Position numbers and translations under genes: made by a program
The notes under the pieces: model-generated
What the model was told of the DNA's origin: nothing
The model's input: the letters and a program-made list of their open reading frames with translations, nothing else
Databases searched by the model: none
Assembly (NCBI GenBank): GCA_039720395.1
Contig: CM077821.1
Coordinates: 43,026,792-43,090,791, forward strand
Length of the DNA stretch: 64,000 bases
From: Liquidambar formosana
Taxonomy: Eukaryota; Streptophyta; Magnoliopsida; Saxifragales; Altingiaceae
Reading direction: 5' to 3'
Shown here: positions 12,813-25,180 of the stretch, one piece after another
Numbering within the stretch: position 1 is the first letter of the stretch
How the letters are laid out: each line of letters starts with the position of its first letter

Positions 12813-15263
12813 TGTAACACCTGTAATTTTAATTAAGATATTAAGGGTTTAACCTATGGTTAACATAGTTAATCCCATGATTTGTTAGATGACCATTTGT
12901 ATGGGTGATACAGGTATATGATGTTAGGATGCTATAATTGAATGTTGTGGTCAAGGGTTCTTTATTGATTATGTTAAGGTATGTTTTGGTGGGTTATATA
13001 CCTCTTTGTGGTGCTTGCTGAGTGTTATAGTTGACTATAACCCTTTATAGTTGATTATAATCAACAGAATATCTCTTTTCGTGCCTGTTAGGTGCTATAG
13101 TCGACTATAACAACTTATAGTCGACTATAACAAACAGAATGTTGCAAAACTGTTCTTTGGGAAGTTATAGTCGACTATAACTCGACTGTAATTCATTATA
13201 GTCGACTATAACACATGGAATTTCTGCTGAAAGACAAAATTTTTATGGGGCGAAAAGACCATTCTACCCCTCCTTTTTGTTTCCTATAAAACCCAACTTC
13301 TAGAGGGTTCCTCACCTATTTTCTCAGCTGATCGAGAAAGAGGGGATACGGGAGAGAAAGAGAAGGGACGGTGGAGAGATAAAGAGTTTCTCCCTCCATT
13401 TTCATGGGTTTTCATGCATTATAAGCATAATTTCTCTTCTCTCCACCTGGTTATACACTTGATCTACTTCTTGGGAGTATTATTCATGGACTTTGTAGTT
13501 GGGGTTTCTTGTTTGGGTTCATGTATATGTTCTTGGAGCTTGCTCTTGGTGGATTAAGCTTGGATTTCATGGGATTTGGCATGGATGTTCATCCTCACCA
13601 AATTCCTTTGCATTTGAGAGGTAATTTCTCATGTATAAAACTAGGGTTTGCATTTCTGTTGGGATTTAGTTATCATATCCTCATATTTTGTGTTTATCCA
13701 TGGTATTTGTGAGGTTTGGTTGCATCTTGGAGTTGGAATCTCCATTCTCTTCATTCAACCAAGTCATTTGGGAGCTAAGACTTGGATTGGGAGCTTGCAT
13801 GTGCATTCTAGGGCTTGGACTTCACACCCACGACACACAAGGTTGTATTTTCCACACATTTGGTAGAGGTAGGTGCAATTTATATGGGTTTAAACTATTA
13901 ACATGATAATATGGTATATATTATCATAATATTTGTTATTCTTGGAATTTAAAATATGGGTATTGATGATTTATGGAATAAATCTTAAGATAGAACTTTG
14001 GGTAATTGATAATATACATTGGGAATTATGTTTATTGAGAATTATGGGTTATCCTACGCTTTTGGGGAGCTATAAATGTATGGATTTTATGGGTATTTTT
14101 ATATGGATAATTTATACTTTGGGTTTATGATTTTAAGGTTGTAATCATAAATAGGAATTTATATTGTTATCATAATTTGGTATAATTATGTGATTATTTT
14201 CCACTATGGTTTATGTGGTATATTTTGGAGATGATTTTGGTTAAAATCATTTTTATGGTTTATTGCGCTGCATGTTGGGCATAATCATGCATTGAATGGA
14301 CTTAATGAATATTGGGTAAAAGTATTGCATAAAAAGGGGTCACTGGAATTGGACTACTAGCGGTCAAGGGACTTAGCGGTGTTTTCCTTTCCTTTGGTCC
14401 TGGGTTGCTTACGGTCCCAAGCAGAGATGACAGCTGTGCTCCCTAATCCGGGTACTTTCCGGTTCCAGGTAGGAACCCTTGTGTTCCCGAAGAAGAGGCT
14501 ACTTTCCATTCTTGCACGGTGGCGAGGGTGTAGTGTTGTCCTCTTGGAGGTTGGGTTAAATCCTCCCTTTTCGCGCGAAGACTCCTGCGGGAGTGGTCGG
14601 TAATTGATGGAATTAATGTAAATTGGACATGGTCACATGCATTGGGTATTATGTATTATTTGTTTTAAGTTATGGATTATAACTTATTTTGGATTTGTAA
14701 TATACTTGGTTAGTATATTTTGTTTTAAATGATATAATTGGGATTTTATTTATATCATTGCTTTAGTTTACTATGTTAAATTGTATCTACTGCGTCGTCG
14801 TACTCACGCCTATTTCCTTAAATGTTTTTCAGTATTACAGGAAATGATTTATGAAGTTTATGCGGAGGCACGCTTACTTGGGATTTATTAATGTGGTCTA
14901 TTAATGTATTTTTCATGGGATAAATGAATGTATTTCATTAATTTTATTTTGGGCCTATGGTCGGCGGATTTGCAATATTATTAAGGGTTGTAATTTTAAT
15001 TGTTTATAGTTGTGTATATGTGGGAATGCGACGCACGGGATGATACCACACTTATGGATGACATGGAAATTTTATGGAATGGATTTTTATAACAGGTTTT
15101 ATGATGGTATGCCCTATCTACAGATGGGTCATGTCCGAAAAAGGGAAAAATTTTCAAATAGTTGAGATTTTGACACCTGTCATCTTCTTTTATCAAATGA
15201 TTTATTAAAACAAAGCTTGTTTTATTACTATTGATTACGGCTTAATTAATTTGGGTTGTGACA
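12813..15263 (+). mobile_element. Large solo LTR (2.45 kb), probably Ty3/Gypsy type
   Basis: The unit starts TGTAACACC and ends GTTGTGACA, i.e. TG...CA with short inverted ends. The flanking 5-mers are CTTTT (12808-12812) and TTTTT (15264-15268), four of five matching. A promoter-like TATAAA sits at 13285, after an AT-rich region full of palindromes. The LTR length and end sequences are typical of large plant Ty3/Gypsy LTRs (Tekay/Del-like; inference from memory). No gag or pol sequence is present, so it is a solo LTR. Confidence 0.65.
13024..13212. repeat. Cluster of six 18-bp palindromes in the LTR
   Basis: The consensus is GTTATAGTCGACTATAAC. Copies lie at 13024-13041, about 13044-13061, 13094-13111, 13114-13131, 13164-13181 and 13195-13212. 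The first two are degenerate in the centre (TTGAC, TTGAT) and the last four keep the GTCGAC core. They lie 70-260 bp upstream of the LTR TATA box. Confidence 0.9.
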
Positions 15264-15540
15264 TTTTTTGGCTTCCTTGAGAACAACAACACCCAACACC
15301 AGACCCCAACATGGGATATCAACACCATGTACACCACGTACACCACCATACATACTGTGACCCCACCATTAGGATGAACATCTCCTTGGGTCTCTCCAGG
15401 TTCTACTGGACTAGAACCTCTCCAATAGCGAAGGTTGGCATTCTCCCTGCCTTTCTCCTGCCTCCACATTGCTCTCAGATTGCTTTTCTCTCTCTTCCAC
15501 CATGGTTTAACCCACAGTCCCACCATCTCACGTAGTTGAC
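15264..15540. mobile_element. Probable continuation of the interrupted older LTR
   Basis: If the 2.45-kb LTR is removed, the TATA-like CTATAAAAAGCCC before it joins GGCTTCCTTGAGAACAAC here, at the spacing expected of a promoter and transcription start. The base composition also matches the block at 12.0-12.8 kb. The end is not defined. Confidence 0.4.
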
Positions 15541-15689
15541 CTCCTCAAATACAACCCATGTGGGCTTAGTTGACTCCACGTCGATATCTCCCACAAACAC
15601 AAACGAATTGAACCATTCATGAACAAATTCAATTAGGATTAATTCAAATTTAATCAATTTATTAAATGAACTAAACTCAAACTTAAAGT

Positions 15690-15930
15690 TTAAGGGGTTG
15701 TTTGTTAAACTTGAAAACTTAACCATCTGAAAATCTGAAAATAAGTCTGATTAGTTTTGATTTCACATTGTTTGATAAATCCTTTTTTTTTTCTCTCCTA
15801 ATTAGTTCTATTTTGTTGCGAAAACAAGGAATAAACACAGTTTTTTTTTTTTTTTCTAAACCAATTGTGAATTGGCTTATTTAAAAACCAAATTATAGTT
15901 ATAAGTTGAAGCACAAACAGGTCCTAAGTC
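15690..15930. mobile_element. MITE-like repeat, copy 2 (inverted relative to 11151-11350)
   Basis: Contains AACCAATTGTGAATTGGCTT then TTTAAAAACCAAATTAT, the complement of the block near 11170. The ends AGGGGTTGTTTG and CAAACAGGTCCT are imperfect inverted repeats of a common plant MITE type. Confidence 0.5.
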
Positions 15931-16886
15931 TGTTTAATGAATAAGTTGAAGCTCAAACATGTCAAAGTTTGGCTTTGATTGGTTTCGTGAACAGGCTTGT
16001 TAAGGAGTAGGGACTCATGGTTAGGTAGGTTCATGAGTGAAGCTATATGAGCATTAAGGGCCAAGCGCAGCCCAACACTGTTCACATCCAGTTGTGCAGG
16101 TTGTGCACCCATTCCACCTATGAAACAAGCACCAAATAGAGAGCTATCTGACAAAAAACAGAAACTGCTTGCGGGCTCATTATTGTCTTGTTCAAGTTTC
16201 AACATGGAAAATCAAACCAGCTCTGAGCTTGTTTTCTTTCTCATTGGAAAATATATAGTTGCAAAATGAGGTAAAACCGAATCCGAAATTCTTCTTTCTC
16301 CTCTCCTTATTGGCACAATAGGGGTTTATATCCCGTCATTGTACATTAGGGCTAGATTTTACACTTGCCCCATAAGCATTAAGTGTTAACATGACAAGCG
16401 CATGCACATGTCTTATCAGAGCAAGAAGTCTTGTATTCCAAATTTGTACATTTCTGCCTCGGTGCTACCCCTATATTCGGAAACCGAACATGCAAGGAGT
16501 GTTAAATCCCTTTAATATACACTGTTTACCCCCATTTCTAACAGCTTGAGCTTTTAGATAAGTTGGCAAGTTAATAATATCTTCTTGAACCATAAAAAAA
16601 AAAAAAAAAAAAAAATGCAGTAAGCTACCAACCAAAAACAAACACTCGCAATAGTACACAAAAAATAGAACTGTAGAGCACTTTTATTACTTCATTTTTA
16701 TTTAACCTAGCTAGAAGGATATTAGGACACATAACTCTGATAACTAGACATCAACGAGTCCATATCTGTTCCTCTAGCACATACATAAAAGCAGACCTTC
16801 AGATTATAAATAATAAATACATAAAAAAGGCACCAAGCCATTTATTCGATCATACGCTAGATAAGTCTAAATGACTGCTCCCATGT

Positions 16887-19800
16887 TTATTGCTGGGCCT
16901 GCAAAAATGAAGAATATTTAACAGGTCAGTGGCTTGTCATTTTATAAGTACTCCGAAAGGAGAAATTCAAAGAAAACTAAAGGGGCAAAAAATATTTTAA
17001 AAAATAAAAAAAGATTCATATCAAGGTGTGCTTAGGGCTAATTACCAAGAAGCGCTTCTTATACATTTCAACGAGTCCTTTGGGATCACATTTGGTTTGC
17101 TTGTAAGCATCAATTTTGTTGATCTCCTGCACAACGATTGGTGAATCAATAAACGATTAATCATTAGAAAACCAAGAACCCCGATACAGTAATAATTTGC
17201 ACATATTTCTAAAACCACCGTTCAAAACAATGTAATTCAATAATTAGTTAGCTCTGTCCAATGGCACAATTGATTCATCAATCACTATCATAATTTAAAC
17301 TTGTGCAGCCACGAAAACCCATGCCCTAAATTTACAAAAGCATATTGGTATAAATATAACCTCTCCCAAACAGCAAATACTATACCACAACCCAAACGTT
17401 AGTTCTTATTGTATTAATTATCATTAGTAGTGAAGAGTTTCTTGACTACATATATTCACTGGATGAAATGAGGCCCTTTGATATGTGGCAAAGCATGATT
17501 AGTAATTAAATTTCATAATTGTTTAACAACTAGTATGGTTTTCCAATGTACCTCAATCCATGCCGCTAGTTTTGGCCTGCCTGACGTGATGTCATACTTC
17601 CACACATCTAACAAGAAAATTTGGAATCTTTCAACAAATGGAATGTAGGCTATGTCCACCTGAAGGTCACATAATTCCAATCATGAATCAGACAGGTTGT
17701 AATCATACCAAACATAAAACATTTTCTTCCACCATATTATTTATTTCCATGTCATGAACTATGTGCATTCTCCCCTAGCCAGGTAGTTATGAAATAAAAA
17801 TAGGATCTTTCTAAACACGAGGGTTGCGCTCATTGTTGGACTTATAATTACATATCCAATTTGACCTGTGGAATAATCAACGAATGGTATGCAATATAGC
17901 GTAAGGAAGAATTATAACATAAATGAGCAGTTCACATACCAAACTGAATTGGCCGAGGAAGAATGGACCATCATCAAATTTATGAAGAGCATTTTCTAAG
18001 TAATCAAAAGGAGCACCTGGTACGAATTACTAATATCAATCAGTCTATTTTTCTATATAAATCTGTTTTAAATATAAATGCAAAAAGGAAAACAGTTTCA
18101 AATCTTACCAACTTCTTTCACTGTTTCTCCTTTAAATGAAGTGTAGACTGCTCTGGTGAATGTGTCAGTGTAAGCAATCAACTGTTCACCAAACTCTTTT
18201 TTGGATGGATCCTTCAAGGTTACCACAGAAATTTTATCAAAACATTTGAAACAGATACATGCACACGTGTGCGTGCACACACACACACACACAGAAAGAT
18301 AGAGAGAGAGAGACCCTACAAACAGGACACAAAGAAATTTTACACATCTTACATCAGGGAAAAGCGAAGGCCCTTCAAAGTGGCTGTCCACATATTTAAT
18401 TAAATCAAGGCTCTCTCCAATGATTTTGTTGTTGTGCTCCAGTGCAGGCACCTATAGAAAAGGATCATAACTAATAAAGAAGAGAAATGACATCTCAAAC
18501 AATATATGACATAGCTCTCACATGAACATTATAAGATACCAACAAGCAGTGTAACCATTGAATATGCTGAAATTCACTTGGCTGTGTAAAGTGTGGAAAA
18601 CTGCAGTCCAGCAAGAAAAAAAAAGACTTTGTTCTCAGAAGTTCCACAAAAAATGTCTGAATTGTAACCAAGTCCTTTGGATAGGTAAGTGACCCAACTT
18701 TATCAGTTTATCACAATAATTGACAAATTTATCCAGAAGCAGTGCTAATCTTCCCAACTCTACCATGGGTGTGGGTCCCCCATCCCCTGTGAAAGAATTA
18801 AGAAAAAGTTGGGAAGACTAGCATTTTCCTTTATCCACTTATATTGAGTATATTGCAAAAAAATACTAATTTTTTAATATTTGTTCATTGGAAAGTTCAA
18901 GCACATTCTGTCACTCATGTATCATGCAATCGATTTTGGAAAAATGATGGTATAGCAATGAACATTGGTATGATACTGAGATATGGTCCGAATAATCTCA
19001 ATAGTAGTTTGATGAACAATCCTTTTTGGGATTGGAATTTTTTTTATTTTTTTATTTTTTATTTTTTTTATACACTGGAAATGCCATAAGACGTGAATCA
19101 AGATCCATAATACGAGAACCAAATGAGAATGAAGAAAAAAAAAATGTCCACTTTAAAATTCATGTAAAGGTTGGTAATTCTACTTTTTAATAGTGTTGTT
19201 AGTCATCAAAGACCACCATAAGCTATACAATTGCATTCATATGCTTGGTGTCATCATCATCACCATCATTAGAACCATATAACAACTAAATGAAATTCAT
19301 CAGAAGATTTATGTTCCATTATCCATCTTGTTAAGGCTTTAGGTTTCATTAAAATCACAGGGTCAAATCTTTTCTCAAGAACTTCACCCCAAATCCATCC
19401 AGCCTTCCCTTCATCCACTAATAACATTCAACCTGATCCAGACCGCCGCTCCTTAGCAATACAATATATGGCATCATTACTCATTACTATTATTAAAATA
19501 TGTCCACACCATCTATAATCTAAAGAGTTGAGCAAGGAAACAGTAATGATGATGACGTGGAAATTTTTAAAGTGACAAATTTACAACTGTTGCCACTGAA
19601 GAAAGAGATACCCTCATCTTCAGTATCACAGAACCAATAACAGTTAGCATTGGTTGAAAAAGGAAGAACAAAAGTTTTGATTTTCAGAGGTAAGTGCCAA
19701 AGTATTATAACAAACCCCCCCCCCCCCCCCCCAAAAAAAAAAAAAAAAAAAAAAAAAAGGAAAAAGAAAAAGAAAACAAACAAACAAACAAACAAAAAAA

Positions 19801-21219
19801 AAAACAAAAATGAAAAACAAGGATACAAATGGTGGAACTATAAATGGAGGATCAAAGATACTCAATGTCGTTAGACTAGGTATCTCACATTGGAAATATG
19901 GTGGAAAAAGAAGATGAAGAATGGAGAGGTTATAGCCTTATAGGTTCATTTATTCTTTTAATTTAATAAATGAATTATCTTGGTGTTTATTTATAACGAA
20001 CCAAAGGGTGTGTGGTAAGTGATAACCACCCATAACTGGTGTGTCTACTCACAAAAGATATGTCCTTTCTATCCACCACCAAACAAGGCTTGTGTGCATC
20101 ATAGAAATGTGCACATCTCCTCATAAGATAATTCCCATATGGAAGGTTATCTACTGCATATTGAATGAATCCCCACACCAGATCCCATCGATATTTGATA
20201 AGTACCAATGGCTTTCAACAAGTTATGATAATTTGAACTTTTTAAGATATTCCTCTTCAAGGGTGACTTAAGCATGTCTTTTACATCAAACATCAAATAT
20301 AGAAGGGGATCCTTTTTATTCATACAAATTCCTATAAAACTCTAAAATCATGTATAATAGTCTACAAGCACGAGATATCATAGTCATCAAATAGAAGCAT
20401 AATTTTACTAAAGAATATCAATATCACCTTATTTTCAGGGTAGACTTTCTCCTTATACCAAGCAGGCCTATCGAGAAGGTCAATAGCAACTAATTTAATC
20501 TCGTCTTGTAATCCCTGCACAGCGAAGGGGTCAAAAAGGATTATAAAACCAAAAGGGTTTGCTCAAGTACATTGTTATCTAATGCAGAGAGGCATGGAAG
20601 CTGCATAAGAAAACTTAAGGAGCACCAAAAGAGAGCTAGAAAACAAAGTCGTGAAAAGAACTATATAACCTTATAATTCCTCGTAATCCACACACGCTGA
20701 GCAAATGGGCATGGGTAATAGGTATACAACCTTCAAGAACAAAACCCATTTTGACAGTCAGGCACCCCCAAAAAAAATAAATAAATAAATAATTCCCAAA
20801 ATTACCACATGGACAATGATAAAAACACCTGTTGGGAACTAGGTACAAGCAATTGTTCCAAGAAAACAAGATTTCTAACATAATTTTGCATATAAGTGTG
20901 TGTATATGTACATAGAGAGAGAGGAAAGAGCAAAGGAAGAGGAACGAACCTTGTAGTTCCATCGAAGAGAGGTGGTGGCTCAGAAGCAGAAGTCAGTTGT
21001 GGGGGAAGAACCTCTTGCACACTACAGCCAAAAAAATTAAAATGAAAAATGGAAAATAATCAATCAAAACATAACAAAAGAAAGATTTGTTAACGCAAAA
21101 TACGAAAATGTATTACAAAGAAAAATGGAAATACGTAAATTCAGAGAAAACCCACAAGCAGAACTCAACCAGAAAATGGGGTAATCGATGACAAATTCAC
21201 AATCTTACCCTGTCGCCAT
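16887..21219 (-). CDS. GSTL: Lambda-class glutathione transferase, copy 1
   Basis: Ten exons: 21209-21219, 20950-21021, 20670-20730, 20428-20514, 18353-18451, 18109-18211, 17940-18016, 17552-17659, 17046-17126 and 16887-16898. They total 711 nt, or 236 residues, the usual GSTL length. The N-terminal thioredoxin fold carries the lambda-class active-site cysteine in CPFAQR (C35), where many other GST classes use Ser or Tyr. Family landmarks are [23 protein letters not shown], the [14 protein letters not shown] glutathione-binding region and the helical C-domain ([12 protein letters not shown]). No signal or transit peptide is seen, so it is probably cytosolic. Lambda GSTs act mainly as thiol transferases or deglutathionylating enzymes rather than conjugases (family knowledge). 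A Pro just before C35 (YPCPF) is unusual. The last exon codes only AQQ and the stop. Confidence 0.96.
19712..19758. repeat. C-run/A-run tract in GSTL copy 1 intron
   Basis: About 18-20 C are followed by about 28 A inside the intron between exons 4 and 5. Similar C-then-A tracts occur at 40767-40805 and 54567-54599. Confidence 0.9.
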
Positions 21220-21293
21220 TGCTGTTCTCGAGAGAGTTCTAGAGACTTGTTTAAAGGTTAGACAATGTTTAATCCAACTGCTTGCGGGTGCCA

Positions 21294-21301
21294 TATATAT
21301 A
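21294..21301 (-). promoter_or_regulatory. Putative TATA box of GSTL copy 1
   Basis: TATATATA on the minus strand, about 75-82 bp upstream of the ATG at 21219. This places transcription start near 21265 and gives a short 5'UTR. Confidence 0.5.
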
Positions 21302-21389
21302 CATCTATGCCAGATTGCCAGCGGCCTCCTGGAGAGAGAGAGGAAAGGGTCATGTGGGCCTTCTCGTCATGCTTACTTCAGTCTACCTC

Positions 21390-22390
21390 CAGGGCCGGTT
21401 TTGGGGCAAGGCAGGCCAGGCGGCTGCCTGCCCCCACATTTTGGCCCAAAATGAAGGCCCCATTTTGAGACTAACTCTTGTAGTAGGTTTAATTTTAATT
21501 TTAATTTTTATTTTTTCCTAAAGAGAATGGTTATTGCAACTCCTTAATTTTATTTGCACATCCCACTAATTTTTATTTGTCAATATTTTACCAAAAATAT
21601 AAAAGATTTTTATGAAAATTTGTTATGTAATCCACTAGAAAACATCATTTTGAACAACTTTGCAGAATAAAGTTTTTTAAAAAATTTTCATTTAAGTGGA
21701 TTTTTTGATCATTTATCGTCTTTGTTAATTTTAGCCCAAAAAGTCATCTTAAACGAAAAATTTTGTAAAAACTTTCTCCTATAAAGTTGTTCAAAATGAT
21801 GTTTTCTAATGGATAGCATAGTTAATTTTCTTAAAACCTTTTATATTTTTCTAAAATCTTAAGAAATTAAAATCAATGGGATGTGCAAACAAACTTTATG
21901 TTTGTACTGGGAAAAAAAAAATGAGTATGGAGGGTCTCATTTTAAGAAGGGGGCCTCTATAGGCACCCCAAGACTTCTTTTTCATCCTCCAATTATTTTA
22001 CATTTTAAGGTTTTAAGAAAAATATAAAAGATTTTCATAAAAACTAATTACATAAATTACTAGAAAACATAATTTTGAACAATTTTGTAGAAGAAAGTTT
22101 TTTAAAAATTAATCTTTTAAATGGACTTTATAACCATTTATATAGCAACTATTGTAAATGGCCAAAAATTTCACTTAAACAATAGATTTTGGAAAAACTT
22201 TATTCTACAAAATTGTTCAAAATGATGTTTTTCAATAGATAGAGCGTCTGATTTTTTTAAAAATCTTTTATAATTTTCATAAAACCTTAAAGTATAAAAT
22301 AAGTGGGATGAAAAACAAGTCTTCGGGTGTCAATAGAGGCCTCCTTTTAAGAATTCGCCTAGGACCTCAAAAATCTCAGAACCGGCCCTG
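21390..22390. mobile_element. hAT-family non-autonomous transposon (1001 bp) in GSTL promoter
   Basis: The termini CAGGGCCGGTTTTG and CAGAACCGGCCCTG are inverted repeats. A perfect 8-bp target duplication, TCTACCTC, lies at 21382-21389 and 22391-22398, the hallmark of hAT insertion. There is no transposase ORF. The interior consists largely of two AT-rich palindromes (about 21525-21912 and 21985-22325) of the same family as the free-standing fold-back elements further right. It splits the promoter of GSTL copy 1 about 170 bp upstream of the ATG. Confidence 0.93.
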
Positions 22391-22423
22391 TCTACCTCTC
22401 ATTTCTTCCGTATGTCGCAGTGT

Positions 22424-22454
22424 CCACGTAAGTAATGACGCGTTACTTACGTGG
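22424..22454. promoter_or_regulatory. ACGT/TGACG inverted-repeat element upstream of GSTL copy 1
   Basis: Perfect 12-bp arms CCACGTAAGTAA and TTACTTACGTGG flank TGACGCG (22436-22442). TGACG and ACGT cores are bZIP targets, and TGACG (as-1) sites are the known stress element of plant GST promoters. A homologous block lies upstream of GSTL copy 2 at 34822-34856. Without the hAT insertion it would be about 210 bp from the ATG. Confidence 0.6.
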
Positions 22455-22744
22455 TTTGGCACTTTGGCGGTGTGGTGGCCTTGGCTTATTCCACCAAGTG
22501 TTTGGTGGGTTGTGAGTCTTGGCATCGAAGCCCGCAATGATGGGCATTTGATGAGGGCTATGGGAGTAATGGCTAAATAGGCTTGAGGGAGTGTGTAACC
22601 CCTTGCTTTACAGTCCAATTTATGCCTCCCCTGTAATTGATTCCTAGCACCTAGGTATAAGTGCGAAGTCAGAAATTTTCTAGGGTCGATTTTTATTTGG
22701 ATATTTGTGTTTTTATTTTCACCCTATAAATTTAAATAGAGAGA

Positions 22745-23150
22745 TGTTATTACCATCACAAAACTTCTTTCACACACTTATTTATTTTATATTTTTTTTA
22801 AGTTTTATAAAAAAATATAAAAAGTTTTCATAAAAACTAACTACGATATTTATTACTCCGTAGAAAACATCATTCTAAATAACTTTGTACCAAAAAAAAA
22901 AAAAAAAAAATTCAAATCCTATATTTAAGATAGATTTTTCTACTATTTTTCATGAAACGTTCTGTATCAAAAAAGTCTATTTAAAAAACAAATTTTGGAA
23001 AACCTTTTTTTTTACAAAGTTACTCAAAATAATGTATTATAATAGATAACGCGACTAGTTTTCATAAAAACTTTTTATATTTTTCATAAAACCTTAAAAA
23101 TTATAAACTAAAAGGGGTGCAAAGGAATTTTTGTGCTAGTGGTAACCCCC
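22745..23150. mobile_element. Fold-back palindromic element, copy A
   Basis: A nearly continuous inverted repeat of about 400 bp. The left arm contains TTACCATCACAAAAC and later AAGTTTTATAAAAAAATAT. The right arm contains the complementary ATTTTTCATAAAACCTTAA and the end GCTAGTGGTAACCCC. The arms are more diverged than in copies at 25637 and 34289. Non-coding. Confidence 0.7.
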
Positions 23151-23195
23151 TCATTAAAGAATCTTTTAAAGTAATCTTCTACTGATTTTTTTTTT

Positions 23196-23560
23196 GGGTA
23201 AATTACAGAAAACCCTTCCTGAAGTATGGGGGGTTTAGCAAATAACCCCCTTATGTTTTAATTTTGTCGATGTGCCTCTCTTATGTTTTAATTTTTGGCA
23301 ATGTGTCTCACCATCACTCGCCGTTAATGAAAATTGATGAAAATTAGTAATGTGGCTACGCACGTGATGCCATTAACGGACCCGAACCCGTGTTGCCTAA
23401 AATCGCTAGAATACTCGCCGAAATCATGCTCAATTGGGTGACCATCAATGATTGGTTTTGTCTTCCAATTGATTTAAGGGGCACATTGACAAAATTAAAA
23501 CATTAGAAAAATTATCTACTAACCCTCCCATACTTCAAGGGGGTTTTCTGCAATTTACCC
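23196..23560. mobile_element. MITE with GGGTAAATT termini, copy 1
   Basis: The ends GGGTAAATTACAGAAAACCC and the complement of GGGTTTTCTGCAATTTACCC are inverted repeats. The interior includes ACTCGCCGTTAATG and TTGGTTTTGTCTTCCAATTG. A second copy lies upstream of GSTL copy 2 at 34927-35283, in the same orientation. Confidence 0.85.
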
Positions 23561-24765
23561 TTCTTTTTTTTTTTTTTCCTAATAGACAATAACTAGAACA
23601 AATAAATTTTGTTTGAACTTAATAATTAATACAAAACATAAATATTTATTGATAGTAAAAGGGATACAATTAGAAATATTAAACTTTTGTGAGATAAAAG
23701 GTAAAAAAGGATAAGAGTTATTTATATGAAGGGAAAAAAGAAAGAGGGAGGTTACAATTAGAAAATGTAAAGGACCAAAAAAAATTTAGCAAGGTCAAAT
23801 TTAGAAATACCAAAATTTTTGTGTAATATAAAAACCTTTTTAAAAATGTGTGAAGAGGGTCAAATGCCCCTCTAACACCCCCTCCGTCCACCCTGGGTGC
23901 CACCATAACCATGCCAAAGGTATGGGAGTCGACTCTTCCTATATTATTACCTAGCAAAAAAACAAAACAAAAGAGCTGCAAATGAGTCGATTAGTAGTTT
24001 GCGTTTCCTTTACAAGGAAGTTTAAACAAACTCTTTATCGAACCAAACCCAAATAATTTTGTTACTTTAAGTACTAATGAACTTAAGAAATCAAATAGTA
24101 TTTTACTTGAGCTGAGCCAAAGGATTAATGGATTTTAAATAAAATTTGAACTTAACTCGTTTATAAGATAATCAAGTTTTTTATCAAGTCGATTTGGATG
24201 CAATTTCGAATAGCTTGGCTATCTTATAAAATAATATTATCTGTGATTAAAGTAACTGTTCTTATTTAAACGTAGACTTAACTTTCTGAAATTATAAATT
24301 TGACAAATGGAAGCCGCCAAACTCAAATTATTCTCGAAGGATTAGACGTCGATTAGATAAATCAAAATGATGCTCCTAGAGAAGAAACAAAAAATCTTCA
24401 CCAAAACCAGAAATCGGACTAAGTTCATTTAAGAAATGGTGAAAATGGCCACTAAGCCCGAATTGGGATGCAATTTTGGCTAGGTTCATCTGAGATGTGA
24501 TTAGAAATGTCAAGTTTGAAAGGAACAACAACGTTGGGTCGTTTCCTTTGAGACGTCAGACATGACGTTATTTTCTCCAACGTGCCTAAACCAGTCTTGA
24601 ACAGTAGTTGAACTGCGAAATTAGCTCTCTAGATTGCCGCTAAAGTAGAGTTGAAGAATTCCCCCCAAACAAAAAGGGAGGATTTTCGTGCAGCTGTTAC
24701 ACAGGTTACGTGGTTGTGTCAATAAGAATTAAGTAAAGTGGGATTGTGAGATCAAATATTATAGG

Positions 24766-25180
24766 CATTGTTTGGTTACACTTTTTAAAAGATTTCATTT
24801 TAAGTAGTAAAAGTCATTTTGTACTTTCTTGCTTTTTACTTTAAAGTAAAAGCAAAAGCGCGTTTGATAAAATTAATTTCATCGATAATCTTTTAGGATA
24901 TAATGGAAACTCTATCGAATCATCGTTGCCCAAATAGAAGCCTAAGACAGGCACAACCTCTCTCGATTCCAAATTTTTCGAGTTAAGGTCAAACTCATCC
25001 AAAAGATAAAAATGACTTTTATAAGCAAATCTTCGTTACGTTTGCTTAAAATAAAATATTTTGCTTTTTGCTTTCTAAAAATCCTTTTTATTTCCTCTAA
25101 CCAAATAGTGCTTTTTACTTTTACAACTTTTTGCTTTCAAAAGTTAAAAAAATTTTAAAATAAGTGCAACCAAACGATAT
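24766..25180. mobile_element. MITE with TTGTTTGGTT termini
   Basis: The left end CATTGTTTGGTTACACTTTT is mirrored by AAGTGCAACCAAACGATAT at the right. This is a common plant MITE end type. The target duplication is unclear. Confidence 0.6.

Larger units (their letters stand above)
8836..16660. other. Intergenic region between the TBC promoter and the 3' end of the first GST
   Basis: No supported protein-coding gene. Short ORFs here lack family motifs and mostly fall inside repeats. The identifiable content is transposon-derived: a MITE, a hAT-like element, a SINE, two inverted MITE-like copies, and a large LTR nested in an older LTR-like fragment, each listed separately. The stretches 10.6-11.1 kb and 15.9-16.6 kb show nothing recognisable beyond homopolymers. 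Confidence 0.7.

Noticed and set aside
13024..13212. Regularly recurring palindromes considered as a CRISPR-like array
   Set aside because: Spacing is irregular (a few to about 50 bp), spacers are not unique sequences of constant length, and the context is a plant LTR.
13509..14603. Series of ORFs of 65-74 codons
   Set aside because: They fall inside the large LTR, overlap in different frames and show no gag or pol motif.
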